Of a stretch of 64,000 bases of DNA, positions 52,621 to 64,000 are shown one piece after another (positions within the stretch are counted from its first letter, which is position 1; every line of letters begins with the position of its first letter). The DNA is from Dicaeum eximium (taxonomy: Eukaryota > Chordata > Aves > Passeriformes > Dicaeidae), in assembly GCA_013396995.1 (NCBI GenBank), contig VWZP01010941.1:1173074-1237073 (forward strand), read 5' to 3'. Position numbers and translations under genes: made by a program. The notes beneath the pieces were generated by a model, which saw only the letters and a program-made list of their open reading frames with translations, did not search any database and had not been told where the DNA came from.

Positions 52621-52652
52621 CCCAAAAACAAGCCCAGTAACTTGTTTTTGGG
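52621..52652. repeat. Perfect 12-bp hairpin
   Basis: Arms cccaaaaacaag (52621-52632) and cttgtttttggg (52641-52652) enclose an 8-nt loop, cccagtaa. Pairing stops at both ends, so the stem is too short for a microRNA precursor. Confidence 0.7.
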
Positions 52653-55600
52653 CTATTCTGACAGAAGGGGACTGGCTTTCTGCTGAAAGCAAAGGTGCAA
52701 ACTACACCAAGAGCCAGGAAAAACCACTGAAACAAATGCCCATGGTAATCTTTGAAGCTCAAGTAAGCTCTTGAGCTCTCAGGGCAATTCAGATGCTTAC
52801 TGTTCTTTGTTTAAGTGTTGAGTTCTTTATGGTTTGGCTTTGTGCATGTTTTATACGGATGCTGACAAATACTAAACCAGCATTGTAACATTTCAAGGCT
52901 GATTCACTGATAAAATGCTCATTCAGAAGACTCCAGGGGACTAGATGTCATGTTCCCTTTCAAAAATACGGCTGAAGTGAGTATTCTGTAAAAATTCAAA
53001 ACAGATCTTGGATACAAAGAGCAATGGAAGATAAGCGGTGCATAAGGGGACACTGAACAGGTCGTGGAATCTTCAATAAATATTACTGGAAGTGCTGAGG
53101 TTCGATCCATAACATCTCTAAGGACATTTATCATTATTACTGGCAGATTACGTGCTTTGTTTTAGGGGAAGCTGACAGAGGGCTGCTGTTATAACTGTTC
53201 CTAATAGCTGATTACACATCATTACGGATACTTCAGCTTTGATTCTGGCCAACTTCTGTTGATTTATAAACACCATTGCCTACTTTAAAGCCTGCAATCA
53301 ACCACATTATGCACTAGATAATGAACACACTCCCTAACTTCAGGTAATAGGCAGAGACTCCATTAGACAATAGCTGAATGAAAGGGAGTTCTATATATAT
53401 CTCTGTCTTCCCAAGTGTTCTGGTGTGACATTCCTACTGTATTTCTAAGAATGGGGTTTCCTGCCAATCACTCTGAATACGAGCCTAAGTCCTTGTCCTC
53501 CTCTGAGATAGAGCCTGCTCTGTTCACAGCTACACAAATCCTGCTACACAGGTGGACAACTGGAAAGCCTCGGTGAACTGCTTCCAAATTCTCTGCACAA
53601 ATACATGCTGGGGCAGAGCCATAGCTATACAAAACCAGGGATGAATTATAAAAAGCTGCAGAAATGCAGCACAAAAACCTCCTCCACCTTAGTTGGCCAT
53701 AATTTAAAATACAGAACAGAATAAAAACAAAGTAATTGGATGGATAGACGAGAAAAGGCAGGTCCTCAATCTCACTCAGAGTGGCCAGAAAAAGGGAGTC
53801 AATAGTAACAATCATACAAAACTTAAGACCTCCACATTTCTCCCTCCTCTGATGCTTCCCAGCACATCCCTAACCTATTAGTTCATCTTGCCAGCAGTCA
53901 TTCTCCTCTTCTGCAATGTACAAGGCCAAGCACATTACCAGTGCTTAACAAGCTATAATAATGATTGATGATTACATATGGACAAGGCAAAGTTAAGATG
54001 AAGAACCACATTAAAACAGCATCAGAATTTTAGGGAACTTTTATCTGTTAAGTGCTTAGGAATAAGAAGACTAAAGAACAGTAGCTACAAACACCACTAT
54101 GGAAACCCTTCTGCATCCATCAAGGAGAGAGATATACACGAAGAGAATTAATAAGAAGTGGGTAAGAACAAGCACTGTATATCCCCCATAATCTCTCCTG
54201 CTATCAGGTTAGCTGCAAATCTGTATGGGCACAACATATGCCAAAGCCTCAAACTACTCTTCCAAGCAAAATGTAGTTCAGGCTTAAAATATTGTTTCTA
54301 ATTTTAAGTCACTACTTCTCAGAGGTTCCACTCCTTTCTATTCAGACTTCTGCATTGAGAAGCAGTGAAATTACACAGTTCCCAGTGGTGTGCATGCTGC
54401 AGGCAACACACCAATGACTCGCCCAGCAGAATTCCCTCAGAAGGAACAGAGAACCCATTTGAACTTTACTACTTGGGTGTTTACACTATAGGTTTCTGGC
54501 TGCTGGAGTGATATTAAAAGGTGACTTTTTGGTAAAGGACTTTTTTTAAAGCTACAAAGCAGCCAGTCTTACTATACCTCACATAATTGCAGGTCTTCTT
54601 CTGTTAACAATTACTTGATGCGAACTGAATTCCTAAAGATGAAAATCTGTTTCCAACATGTTTTCTGTCTCAGTGAGCTTCATGGGCAAGAACTAGAGCT
54701 GTAGGTTTTTGGTGTTTGTAAAACCAAGAGGTCTTGCAAAAGATCTGAGTTTCATTCTGTTGAGTCCAGTGCGTATGAGAGGACAACAGTCTCTGCAAAA
54801 AATGTAGACTCCTTAACGGAACCATTTTCTCTCTTCTGTCTTGTCTTTTCACTCCTCAGTGTTTAACATGAGAGTTGTTTAAATCACAGCAGCATTGTCA
54901 GAAATTCAAAGAGTTAAAGGTTTCATCATACCATTTACAGACTGCCAGATGCTACAAGCTTATTATATCCAACTTTGATTAGCTGTAAAATGAATCTACA
55001 GACAAATTACTGCTGTTTGCCCAGATAACTTTTCCTTTTCTGGGTTCAGGATTTGTATCTGTCATTCAGCTAAGTAGCAGCCAAGATTACTGGCAGAGTA
55101 TTCTCTTCATCTCTGGCCCTTTAGTTTCTGATAACTGTGGTGTAAATATATTACAACAGTGCAAGATCCCTCCTGACTGACAGCCACCATTAGGAGCATT
55201 ATATTGTACCATATTTATTCAACCTAACTTCTGCAACCCCTTTCAGAAGATATAAACAACATAGCAGGGGAGGCAGAGGGTCTGCAGGAATCTCAAACTT
55301 CTCCCTGCATCACATGGCTGGACTCCCTTCAAAGCCTTTCTTTACAACATTCTGCCTGGCTGTCACTCAGCATCATCACTCACGATGAAGGCTGAGCAGC
55401 CCATCATTCCCAGCTCTCCTTTTCCTCCTTTCAGTCTCCTTGGCAGTTGCCAGCATTAGTGCTGTCCCTGTTGTCCTGCCTAAAGCCCCTCTTCCTTGGC
55501 CTTCCAGGCTGCTATGCATTTTCTATCCTATATTACATTAAAATCACTCAATTTTTCTCTCATCTTCACCCTGTGAAGTTACTGCACTGATTGTCTCCCA

Positions 55601-56099
55601 ATGAGTATCGTATCTCCTCTCTTGATCTTCTAAATCCACTCAAGAAACCAGCAACTAATCCTCATCCTTACTGGTTGCTCAGGTGATGCTTTGTGAGCTC
55701 TGCTCAGGCTCCTTCCCACAGGAAGCACTCCAACTTCTGCTTTTCTTACTCTCACACATTTAAGATCTCCATTTTTTCCTGCAAAGCTCTGCCTAAGGCT
55801 GTCACCTGCATATTTCTGCGTGCTGACCTTCCTGAACCTCCTTGAATAGGAAACAGTGCCAGATTCACTTGGGCTTTTTCCTCCCAGTTTATTCAATACA
55901 CCAGCCAAGGAATACAAAGAAGAGCTGTACACCCAGATACAAAAAGAGATTTTAAGGTCTTGAGGGAACATGAGATCATCAGTCTGATACCTTGTTTCAC
56001 CACAGACTGTAAAGCAGTACAGTCTTGCTATTCATACAGAAAATATATGCTTTAAAATATCTCAAAGAATATCATCCAGGCATCATTAAAGTCACATGA

Positions 56100-57220
56100 A
56101 GATGGAGAATTTGTCACTTCCAGTGCTAGATTGTTCCACCCTGACCACCTTGTCTGCTAGAGACCTATGCCTTGCTTCCATTTCAATTTGCTGTGATTTA
56201 AAGTTTCCAGCTATTAAGTCCTTGTAATACATTTTTTCACTTGATTAAGAAACCCTTAAAAAGTCCTTCTTCTCCCCATGAAATGATTTATAAACCATAA
56301 TCAAATTCCTCATCATCTTCATATTAATAAAGCAAGCAAATTGATCTCCAGTCTACTATACATCACTTTTTTTTCTTGATCTTAGACTGTGTTTGCACCT
56401 CTCTTAACCTCCAGTTTAGTACTCCTCTTAAAACACAGAGAACTAAATGCTGTTTTGATCTTCCCTGTACCAAAGTGAGGATTTTTCTTTGACTTTTCTG
56501 CCTAGGTCCAAGGACACACTGTAGTCCATTCCACCAGGCTGAAATGCTGAGCAAGTCACCAGGAAAACCCAGCTGGCAGGCACCACACCACAAAGGGCTG
56601 CTTCTGTAGGATGGAAAGCTGGATTACTCTGCCCAAAGACTGTGCAGCCTTGTGCATGGCTCTGGAAAAGCTTTTAGCTATAAAGCCATGTAAAAACTTC
56701 ACCCTCTGCACCATCATCTCCTTACATTTGTCATCCACAAATACAAGATTTATTTCCATTTCTCTTTCTTTGCTGGAGAAGTTGCCTAGCATTGCAATCA
56801 GTGCCAGTCCCTGCCAAGTCCCACTAGAAACATCCCTGTTTGATGACTGTCCAGCAAGAATGGCTTCTTAGCTCTGGTCACTGATCAAAGGTGACACACT
56901 ATCTTCAGCATCACAAATTCCAATCAGATGCAATAAGTCAAATGCCTTACAAAAGTTAGTATGTCACTGCTGCAGAGTTAATCTTTATAAATTAGACTTG
57001 CAGTGTCAAAAGATGGAAGCACTTTCTATAAATCCACACTAACTGGAATTGGTATTTTTTTGTCTATAAAAACACCCTGGGTCTTTGTAGACAAAATTTG
57101 TCACAAAATAAAAAAAAAAAAATTTTGATCTAAAACAAATATTAGGCTTAATTAATTGAGTCACCCACTTGGGTTTTTTTAATATTAGTCTATCAAGGAC
57201 TTCACTAGTATTTTAAGTTT
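56100..57220 (-). repeat. Ancient CR1-type LINE, about 1.1 kb, antisense
   Basis: Successive blocks match the reverse complement of old amniote CR1 elements in the right order. They are gagaatttgtcacttcc with ttgttccaccctgacc; cttctccccatgaaatg and ataatcaaattcctcatc; tttgtcatccacaaata; cagtgccagtccctgcc with cccactagaaacatccctg; gtcaaatgccttacaaaagt; tataaatccacactaactgg; and gggtctttgtagacaaaat. The copy spans from near the 3' end back into the reverse transcriptase region. It has a poly-A interruption near 57108-57120 and many stops. The element's coding strand is the minus strand, the same as PTPRF. Confidence 0.82.
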
Positions 57221-60200
57221 TGTTAACAGGAGCCTCCAATTTTTAGAAGTTTAAAAATGCACAGCCTTTGTATGTGACTTCTAGCATCCTTCATTTTCGA
57301 AAACAGCACTGATCAACATTTGCACACAATACAAACCCTGGTCCTCTTGTACCCTTACCAAGAACAACTGAAATAGCAAATGAAGATGCTGCAGACTTTT
57401 TTCTCCATTTGTACTGCAGTGGGCCTTTCCACCAGGGCACTTGGGGTATTCAAGCCTAGCTAGTCCAGCCTCACCATTATGTGATAGGAAAAGTGAAGTT
57501 GTGGTGAAAAAAGACAAAGGAAGCTTTAAGGAGATAGGAGGAGGCCACAACAGACAGACAAAAGCACCAAGATGCAAGCATGAAAGCCTTGAACGGAAGG
57601 ATAAGAGGTTCCAGCTTGCTAGGCAAAGACATCAGTGTATGAAATTCAGGGACTGGCACACAGTGACAACTGGCTCAGCATGCTGGAAAGAGATGCTATC
57701 AATATTCTGTGGGTGAACTCATATATACACACACTTTTCCCAATACACACGGGTTTGGCAATTTCTCTCTTCTTCAGTTCTGCCCTTTCCAGAAGTTTGT
57801 CACACTGCCATGCCAACAAAGTGTGCTGAAAGCATCGCTTGGCAGGGCTTTCACAGTAAGCTCTCCCGGCTGGGGGCTATCCAGGCTTCCTTGGCTCCAC
57901 AAACTAAGTGAATTATCACACTAGTATCACTTTCTCTCTGCAGAAGTACATGACTTAGACAATTTGAAGCTTGCCATCAACAAGTTTCTCAGCCACCATT
58001 TCACACTTACCTGTCTGACATCTGCATCCCATCACACAAGCAGACAGGAAAATCCCCTATCACCAAATCACAGATTTAAGAACCAAGAGTTGCATAACAT
58101 AACAAAAAGTTTGCTTCTCTGCTAACCTTGGGTTTCTGTCCTCATGTTCTTGTTGCTTGCCCTGAACTGTCCTAAATCCAACACAACTCAAGCCCAGCAA
58201 TGCCATCACAGGCTTGTTTCAACCCAAGCAGGGTGTACTTCCCAACTCCTGCTGTCACTTCTCCAGCAACACTCTGGAGAGATAATTCTCCTTTAAGCAT
58301 CCAAGATCCAATTATTAAACAATTATTAATTGTTTTAATACAGGTTATCCCTTGAACTGCACACAGGGCTCCATAGTGAACAGCACAAAAGGGGAAAGCT
58401 GTCTTTTTTGGAGCTCAGTGTGGTTGCTTTGCTTAGCTTTCCCCAACAATCTTGTGCTTTTTTTCCTAACCTCTGAGTGTAAGGGAGGATCTCTGTTATC
58501 TTTGTTTTCAGGAAGAAATTAGTGTTCCAGTTCAGTTTTCAGTGTTTTGGGGTCTGCCAGCTTTGAGAGCATGGGCTAATGACATGTAAATCTCTGAGGA
58601 TATTTGAATGAAAATTATCATTCTTTAGCTTTTAAATAGGAACTGCTATCCCTCGAGAGCTGTTATCCCTCATTGGGTTAAGCATGTGGAAACAACCTGC
58701 CTTGAATTTTTTTTTTTTTGACAAGTGATGATAAGACTCCCTTCTAAAGCACTAGAATAAAACCTTCTCAAGGTATGTGGGTTCCTGAATTGTCCAAGGT
58801 GTAGGTGCACATAGACCACATGATGAATTCACAGAAGAGGACGACAGGACAACACCAGAGCCTGAGGACTCTCTGTCAGCAGAAGTACTGTGGCAGCATA
58901 GCTCCTCATGTTCAGCTTCCACTGAAGGGTAAGTGCTTTGAGGCACAAGCAGATGCCAGGAGATAGGACAGGAAAGACAGGAGAAATTTATCTTCTTTGC
59001 ACGTGTTTGGTGCTGGTTTCTGAGCTAAGTGCAGGAGTGGTGTGGATGAGCTCTCAAACATGAGCAGGCACAGCCTGCAGTGGATGGACCAACGGGCTGA
59101 TCTGACATGGCAGCTGGGAACAGAGAGTAATGAGAGCAGCACAATCCTGCAGCTACAGCCAAGGGAGAGGAGCAGATGCTACACCTCTTCTTGGGAAAGG
59201 CTGAGAAGAGGAAGCCATTGTGAACACCATTCCCCCTCCACCCTGTGTGCTGTTCCTTTAAAGGGTGAGTTTAGATAAAGTAGTATATTAGGATCAAGCT
59301 AAAACTGCTCCCATATAAAACTATATGATCCCTAATGCACAGACCACACAGCTACTCACCAACAGGATAAAGCCCCAAGTCTTTGGCTACCTCCTCCATC
59401 TGTGAGTGTGGTTAACCATTGATGCATTTTATTAACTACAAGGTTAATGTAATCAGGAGAAAGGACCACTTTACCCTACTTCAGACACATATGCAGACTC
59501 ACAACAGTCAAAACTCACACCCTTGTCAAACAATTTGTCTTGTATGGGACCAGACCAGTTGCAGGTAGGGATCACAGCCTGGCTTCACCTGCCAGCACAT
59601 CCAAGCACTACTGAAAGCCCTTGCAAACACTTCTTACTGCATGCAACAATAAAATGGTATCGTGCAGTGCACTGGTTATTGACTTTCCAATTCCACACTC
59701 ACAAACTTCGTGCGCAGCCCTGCTAATTCCACACAAGCCAATGTGGTAAAACATGTCAAGGGAATAGGACCACCTCTCCTTGCAGAGAAAACTGATACAG
59801 AGCAACACACGTTTTTGAACCCCAGTCTGTCACCCCAGAAGTATCAGTGAAGCCAATTCTTCACCTGGAACACTTCCTTTGCAAGCCAAGGAACTGCTCA
59901 CAGAACAATCCAAAACACAGTTTACAGTGCTTTGTGTGCCTGTGTTCCAACAGCAAGGTCTGGTTGATGGAATGAAAGCAAGGATAGAGTGGCTTTCTGC
60001 CCTTAAGCCTGAGTTTGGAGCGTGTCACTTTGTGGACCTCAGGGATAGCAAAGTTCCCAATTCATCAGTGCTAGAACACAACACCCACCTCACAGCAGGT
60101 ACAGCACACACACCACCTGTATGCCTGCTAGGAATCTTCAGGAGGAAGAAAGCACTCAAGCTATCTGTGCAGTCAGTCTTTAATTCTATTTTCCTAGTTC

Positions 60201-62105
60201 ACTGGGCAGTTGTGACATATCATAAAGCCTTGAAGAACATTGCTATTACAGCAGAAGTCCCAGCAAAAGCTTAGGGCCTACCTCTTCCCATGGGGTAAGG
60301 CTGTGACTTATAGCCTCCAGAAGAAGACAGGCTCCAGAAGCCTAAAAATTCCTTTACCTTCCCCTTTATTTATTTTTAAAATTCTAAATGTATGGCTACT
60401 CTAAAGAATTACCCAGGGTTGAGGACCCCTCCTCTGTAGGAGAGGTAGCAAGTATGTTGTAGGACAGAAGAGTTATTCCACAGCCTGAGCTACCATGTGC
60501 CAGAATACAAATGCCAAATTCACAAAACCCCTTTTTCTATCATTACAACTGTGTTGGGTCATCTTGTGATTATGTGCACCAGAAAAGCTGCTGTTTCTTA
60601 GTGGGAATGCAACATGAAAGAGCAGACTGGAACAAAACATGCAACCCACAATCGCTCGATTCATATAATTAAAAATTAAACAGCAGACAGGAAAGCAGGC
60701 CATGTGTCTGTGTGGGTATTCAGTTTTCAACAGAAACATCTGGTGCCTGAATAAGATATTTCATTCAGCAAAATCTGCTGGGTAAAAGCAGTTTCTAAAA
60801 TATTTGGGTGCCCTAAAAATCTCTGAAGACCTACCAAGGAAGAGTTTTGGAGACTGATGCATGGTACCCACCAGCATGGCACACCAACCTCATCACACCT
60901 CTCACCACAGACTGGATTAATTGTATCCTCCACAGAAATACTGGCTGGGGAGAATTGTTCTGGCAGTTATGTGCCTGTAATGCCTCCTGGTTTATATTTA
61001 AAGGATAAAACCCTGTTTGTAAGGCACTTAAGAGTATCGAAGAGCACAGGAGAATCACTGCTATTTACATTTTTTCCCTTTTTTAAACAAAGCCAGGCTT
61101 CAGCTGATTGTTTTGTTTACAGTAGAAGTAACAGAAGAGAGTTTTGCTCCTTACAGCCCATTAAACCTGTTTTTCTCCTACTCCTGTTCTCCTCCCCCTC
61201 TTCAAGCCTTTAACAAGCCACACGAATACAAATCAGAAAAAAACCCCAAAATCTCTCTGCTGATGAACTGCTTAGAAAAGGTTTCAACTCGGCTGGTATT
61301 AACAGTGCAAATTTCCGACCTATTTATATCATGGATAATTGGTGACTAGAAATATTTGCATTGCTAATTTCCCTCCATTAAGAACAAACCCAGGGTCCCA
61401 ATAATATGGCTTAATAGATGCATTTAAGTTACTACCCCTTCCCCGTCTTCCTTTTTTTTACGAGGAGTTTTTCCCCCTCTCCACACTTGAGTTCCTAAAC
61501 AAAGAATTCATTCTTTCTTTGCTGCCATTACTACTGAGTTTGCTGTTGTAACAACAAACTTGACTTTCTCCTACATAAGTGGAAAACAAAAGAGACAGAG
61601 GATGGCTAGGAAGAAAGGTAATTAAAAATCTGTTACTCTATGTGTTACCATTTCCTTACTATGAATTAAATAAGAACAGTAATAAATAAATCAGCACATT
61701 TTTTCCAACATGAACAAAGCTGAGTTCTTGTGTTAGGTACGTCATATTTAAATTTGATGCCCTAGAAATACATGAGAGATTTGAACAGAATGGTTAAACC
61801 AGGCTTTCATTTCCATTAATAAGGGCCAGCATCACCCTTTAACTGCAGCTCCCCAAAGGCTACAGATGGCCACTGGTGGGTGATAGCCCTGGACCCAGAG
61901 GGCTCTAGGAGCTGATTAGGAGGCTGATACGGCAGTTTGAAGTCTTACAAAAAGGCAATCAGCCCAAGAGCCCCCAGGGAGAGGGAGAGCACAGAGCAGA
62001 GTGCCTCTGACTTGAACCAGCAGCTCTGTTTCACATAAAGGGACACTGTCAGGTCCCTTTAGAATCACGTTAAAATAGATGAGGCAGATTTGAGGGCTAA
62101 AAAGA
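57221..62105. other. PTPRF: Intron stretch with no gene seen
   Basis: No exon or RNA gene recognised. An AT-rich imperfect palindrome, taaacaattattaattgtttta, lies at about 58317-58338. A plus-strand open frame at 59879-60274 (131 codons) has no recognisable domain. AT-rich sequence around 61380-61700 has no repeat resemblance. Confidence 0.55.
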
Positions 62106-62109
62106 AACT

Positions 62110-62310
62110 TTTCTTACGGTCCACTGAATCTGCATGCAAAGCTCATTGAAAACATTTGAGATGCATACCGAATTAACTGTACCGTGCAACCAGAATTAAT
62201 TGTGTCCTTGACAGCGTGGCAGCCGATACCATTTGTTATCCTGCGAAGTCACTCAACCCACAAACAAATCCCTTCACTGCCATTTATGCCCACTGTGCTC
62301 CCATAAAGCA
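62110..62310. promoter_or_regulatory. Candidate conserved non-coding block
   Basis: Contains gcatgcaaagctcattg, cgaattaactgtaccg, ccagaattaattgtgtcc and tgtcatttatgccc-like sequence. Composition is complex, with scattered CpGs in otherwise AT-rich surroundings. It resembles long-conserved intronic elements, but no alignment was possible. Confidence 0.22.
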
Positions 62311-64000
62311 TCCAGAACAGGTACCTACACCTATTAATAACGCTGTCACCGCTGCCACATCACAGAGGAATGTGGTTCGGTGACATTTAGCTGATCCCTT
62401 GTCCTGCAAATTCAGCTGACCAATGCCACATTTCAGGAATGAGTTCTGCAGTGGTGAAAAGAGTTATATACTGAATCAGACAGCAGCCCAGCAAGCCCTG
62501 GCTGTGCTGATTTACTGGGGCTGGAGACAGCACTGTATGGCATTGTAGCTGTGCCGTGACAGCCGCCTCTCGCGCCATCCTGCTGGAAATAAAGGCTGCT
62601 GCCCCCCGCCGCAGCACAGAACCTGGAGATGTAACACTTCCGAGCAGAGGTAATGCAATCCTTCCTGAAAAACAGAGGCCTTTTCAAAGAAGGTATCTGG
62701 AGGCTGCACAGTGCACCTGAATTAACAGCTAATCGTCACAACTATAAAAGGGGAACAGATTCTTCCAACTCAGCCAGCCTGCAGCATAATCCAGAGCTCA
62801 GAGAGATGGGTGGCAAACATTTAACAGTAATGCCAAAATCCAGGAGGCTGGCAATTCTTTGAGAAAATCTAGAGGAATCCAAACAGGTAATTCCAGCTGA
62901 GCTAAAGATTGTAGGATGACTGTCAGTTGAAAAACAAAACCCAGATAAAGTCACAAAGCCTGCAAGAAGAAACCAGTATGAGAGGAAGAACACAGATTTT
63001 TGTGTGTGTGTCACTGACAATACCACAATATTCCCTGCCATATTTATGGAAATATTGTAATCTCCCAAGGAGATCAGTTTTTCTACAGATCTTCTATGCC
63101 CAGAAATGACATTCTTTCTTTTCTACAGTCAATAGCAGGCCCCATGAAGCATCTGCATTCTCAAGAGGTGAATATATTTTTCTGGTTTAGCACTGATAAA
63201 ACCTTAGCAGCGTATGAACATAAAGATATATTATAATTTGAATTCTAAGACCCCTGAACTCGGAAATTACCCTGCTAAAAAGTGACCGCGACCTCTTAGT
63301 CCTGCACTGATGTCCTATTTTCCTTAATAGAAAAAAAAAATCAAGACTGGAAAGATGCTTTCCAAAAGCATCACACCAGAAAATACCACCTTTGTCTGCA
63401 AAGCACCCAAGCAGCAGAGCTGGTAGGGCTGGTGACAGCACAGCCACACTTCTCCTGGTGCCACAGCTGCCAAGCAGAGGGATCCACCAAGGGCAGGCAC
63501 CTTTGTGGGAATGGAAAACCATCAGGAGCAAACACCACAACAGCACAGCACTACTGCCTGTGATAATCGAGTTGGCTCCACTCTCCCCCTACCTGTCCCA
63601 GAAGAGCTGCTGTTTATTTCAGTGAGGCCCCATGAGAAGCACTGGGGGAAGCACAGACCATGAATCCCAGCCTCTTAAAATGATTATAGATGGATTTGTT
63701 AGTAATACATAACATATAGCTGAGCCCTTCTAAGTGATATAGTGCCAAACACAGAGAAGATTTTGTCCTGATGAAGTCAGACATCTTGAGTATGCAATAA
63801 ATATGATATTCTCCCTCTGTCTAATGTAGGTTATGTGAAGCTGCTAAGACTGCAATTTTTAGGCTATCACTGTCCTTAAATTATTAAGCAATACAGCCTT
63901 AGAAAGCTAGACTGAAGGCTGAGCATTGTAGTTTTATTTTTTTCAATGTGTGCCTGAATACAAAATGTGACTTAGGAGAAGGTATTGTGGTGCTAGCATG
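62311..64000. other. PTPRF: Intron stretch with no gene seen
   Basis: No exon recognised up to the right edge. A short tgtgtgtgtgt run lies at about 63000. Overlapping short open frames at 62.4-62.7 kb and 63.2-63.6 kb on the minus strand lack known domains. Confidence 0.55.

Larger units (their letters stand above)
47191..56095. other. PTPRF: Intron stretch with no gene seen
   Basis: Contains two short perfect hairpins (48542-48566, 52621-52652). The pyrimidine-rich stretch 55300-55920 has the texture of a very old antisense interspersed repeat, but I cannot name a family. The T-rich and A-rich runs are ordinary. No exon or RNA gene recognised. Confidence 0.55.
14867..64000 (-). other. PTPRF: PTPRF intron upstream of the Ig2 exon (partial, at least 49 kb)
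   Basis: Everything right of the Ig2 exon acceptor appears to be one long intron, because the exons expected next upstream were not found. Those are the two Ig1 exons, with landmarks such as SGGVASFVCQATG, KKGKKV, VIEFDDG and IYEC. I looked for these motifs by eye on the minus strand, so a miss is possible. The intron carries three CR1 segments, a CpG-rich composite and several AT-rich conserved-element candidates, each listed separately. No protein-coding gene on either strand is supportable. Confidence 0.65.

Noticed and set aside
52621..52652. Hairpin considered as a microRNA precursor
   Set aside because: Stem is only 12 bp and pairing does not continue in the flanks.
53099..53108. ggttcgatcc, resembling a tRNA B box
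   Set aside because: No A box at the right spacing and no acceptor-stem pairing.
55300..55920. Pyrimidine-rich stretch considered as an ancient antisense LINE
   Set aside because: The texture is suggestive, but I could not match ordered landmarks to any family.

Overview
The window is vertebrate nuclear DNA, most probably from a bird. It is AT-leaning and intron-like, with no operons, ribosome binding sites or long open frames. It carries decayed CR1 LINE copies, one of them close to the CR1 type common in birds. Repeat density is low, as expected for a bird; another sauropsid (crocodilian, turtle) cannot be excluded from one window.

The only gene I can support is on the minus strand and runs right to left: PTPRF (LAR), a type IIa receptor protein tyrosine phosphatase. 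Two of its exons are visible. A 189-nt exon (14678-14866) encodes the first part of the second immunoglobulin domain. About 7.5 kb downstream, an 18-nt microexon (7164-7181) encodes six residues, GGTPIR, and corresponds to mini-exon A of the LAR family. Both exons have phase-1 boundaries on each side, so the microexon can be included or skipped without changing the frame. Alternative inclusion of mini-exon A in Ig2 tunes which synaptic partners this receptor family binds. The exons for Ig1, for the rest of Ig2 and for everything downstream were not found, so the window lies inside the gene.

Layout: 1-7163 is the intron downstream of the microexon. It holds an old antisense CR1 fragment, two G-quadruplex-type motifs and a small CpG cluster. 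7182-14677 is the intron between the two exons. 14867-64000 is at least 49 kb of the intron upstream of the Ig2 exon. That intron contains a CR1 copy at 23.9-24.2 kb, an older CR1 piece at 46.8-47.2 kb, and a 1.1-kb ancient antisense CR1 at 56.1-57.2 kb. It also has a CpG-enriched composite at 31.6-32.7 kb around an AT-rich homeodomain-site block, and several AT-rich blocks resembling conserved non-coding elements.

Nothing here looks like a new defence, mobile or biosynthetic system. The most interesting signals are the neural-type microexon with its splicing context, the CpG/homeodomain composite as a candidate intronic promoter or enhancer, and a possible antisense exon near the left end. 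Repeat and family assignments were made by eye from remembered consensus sequences and should be checked by alignment.
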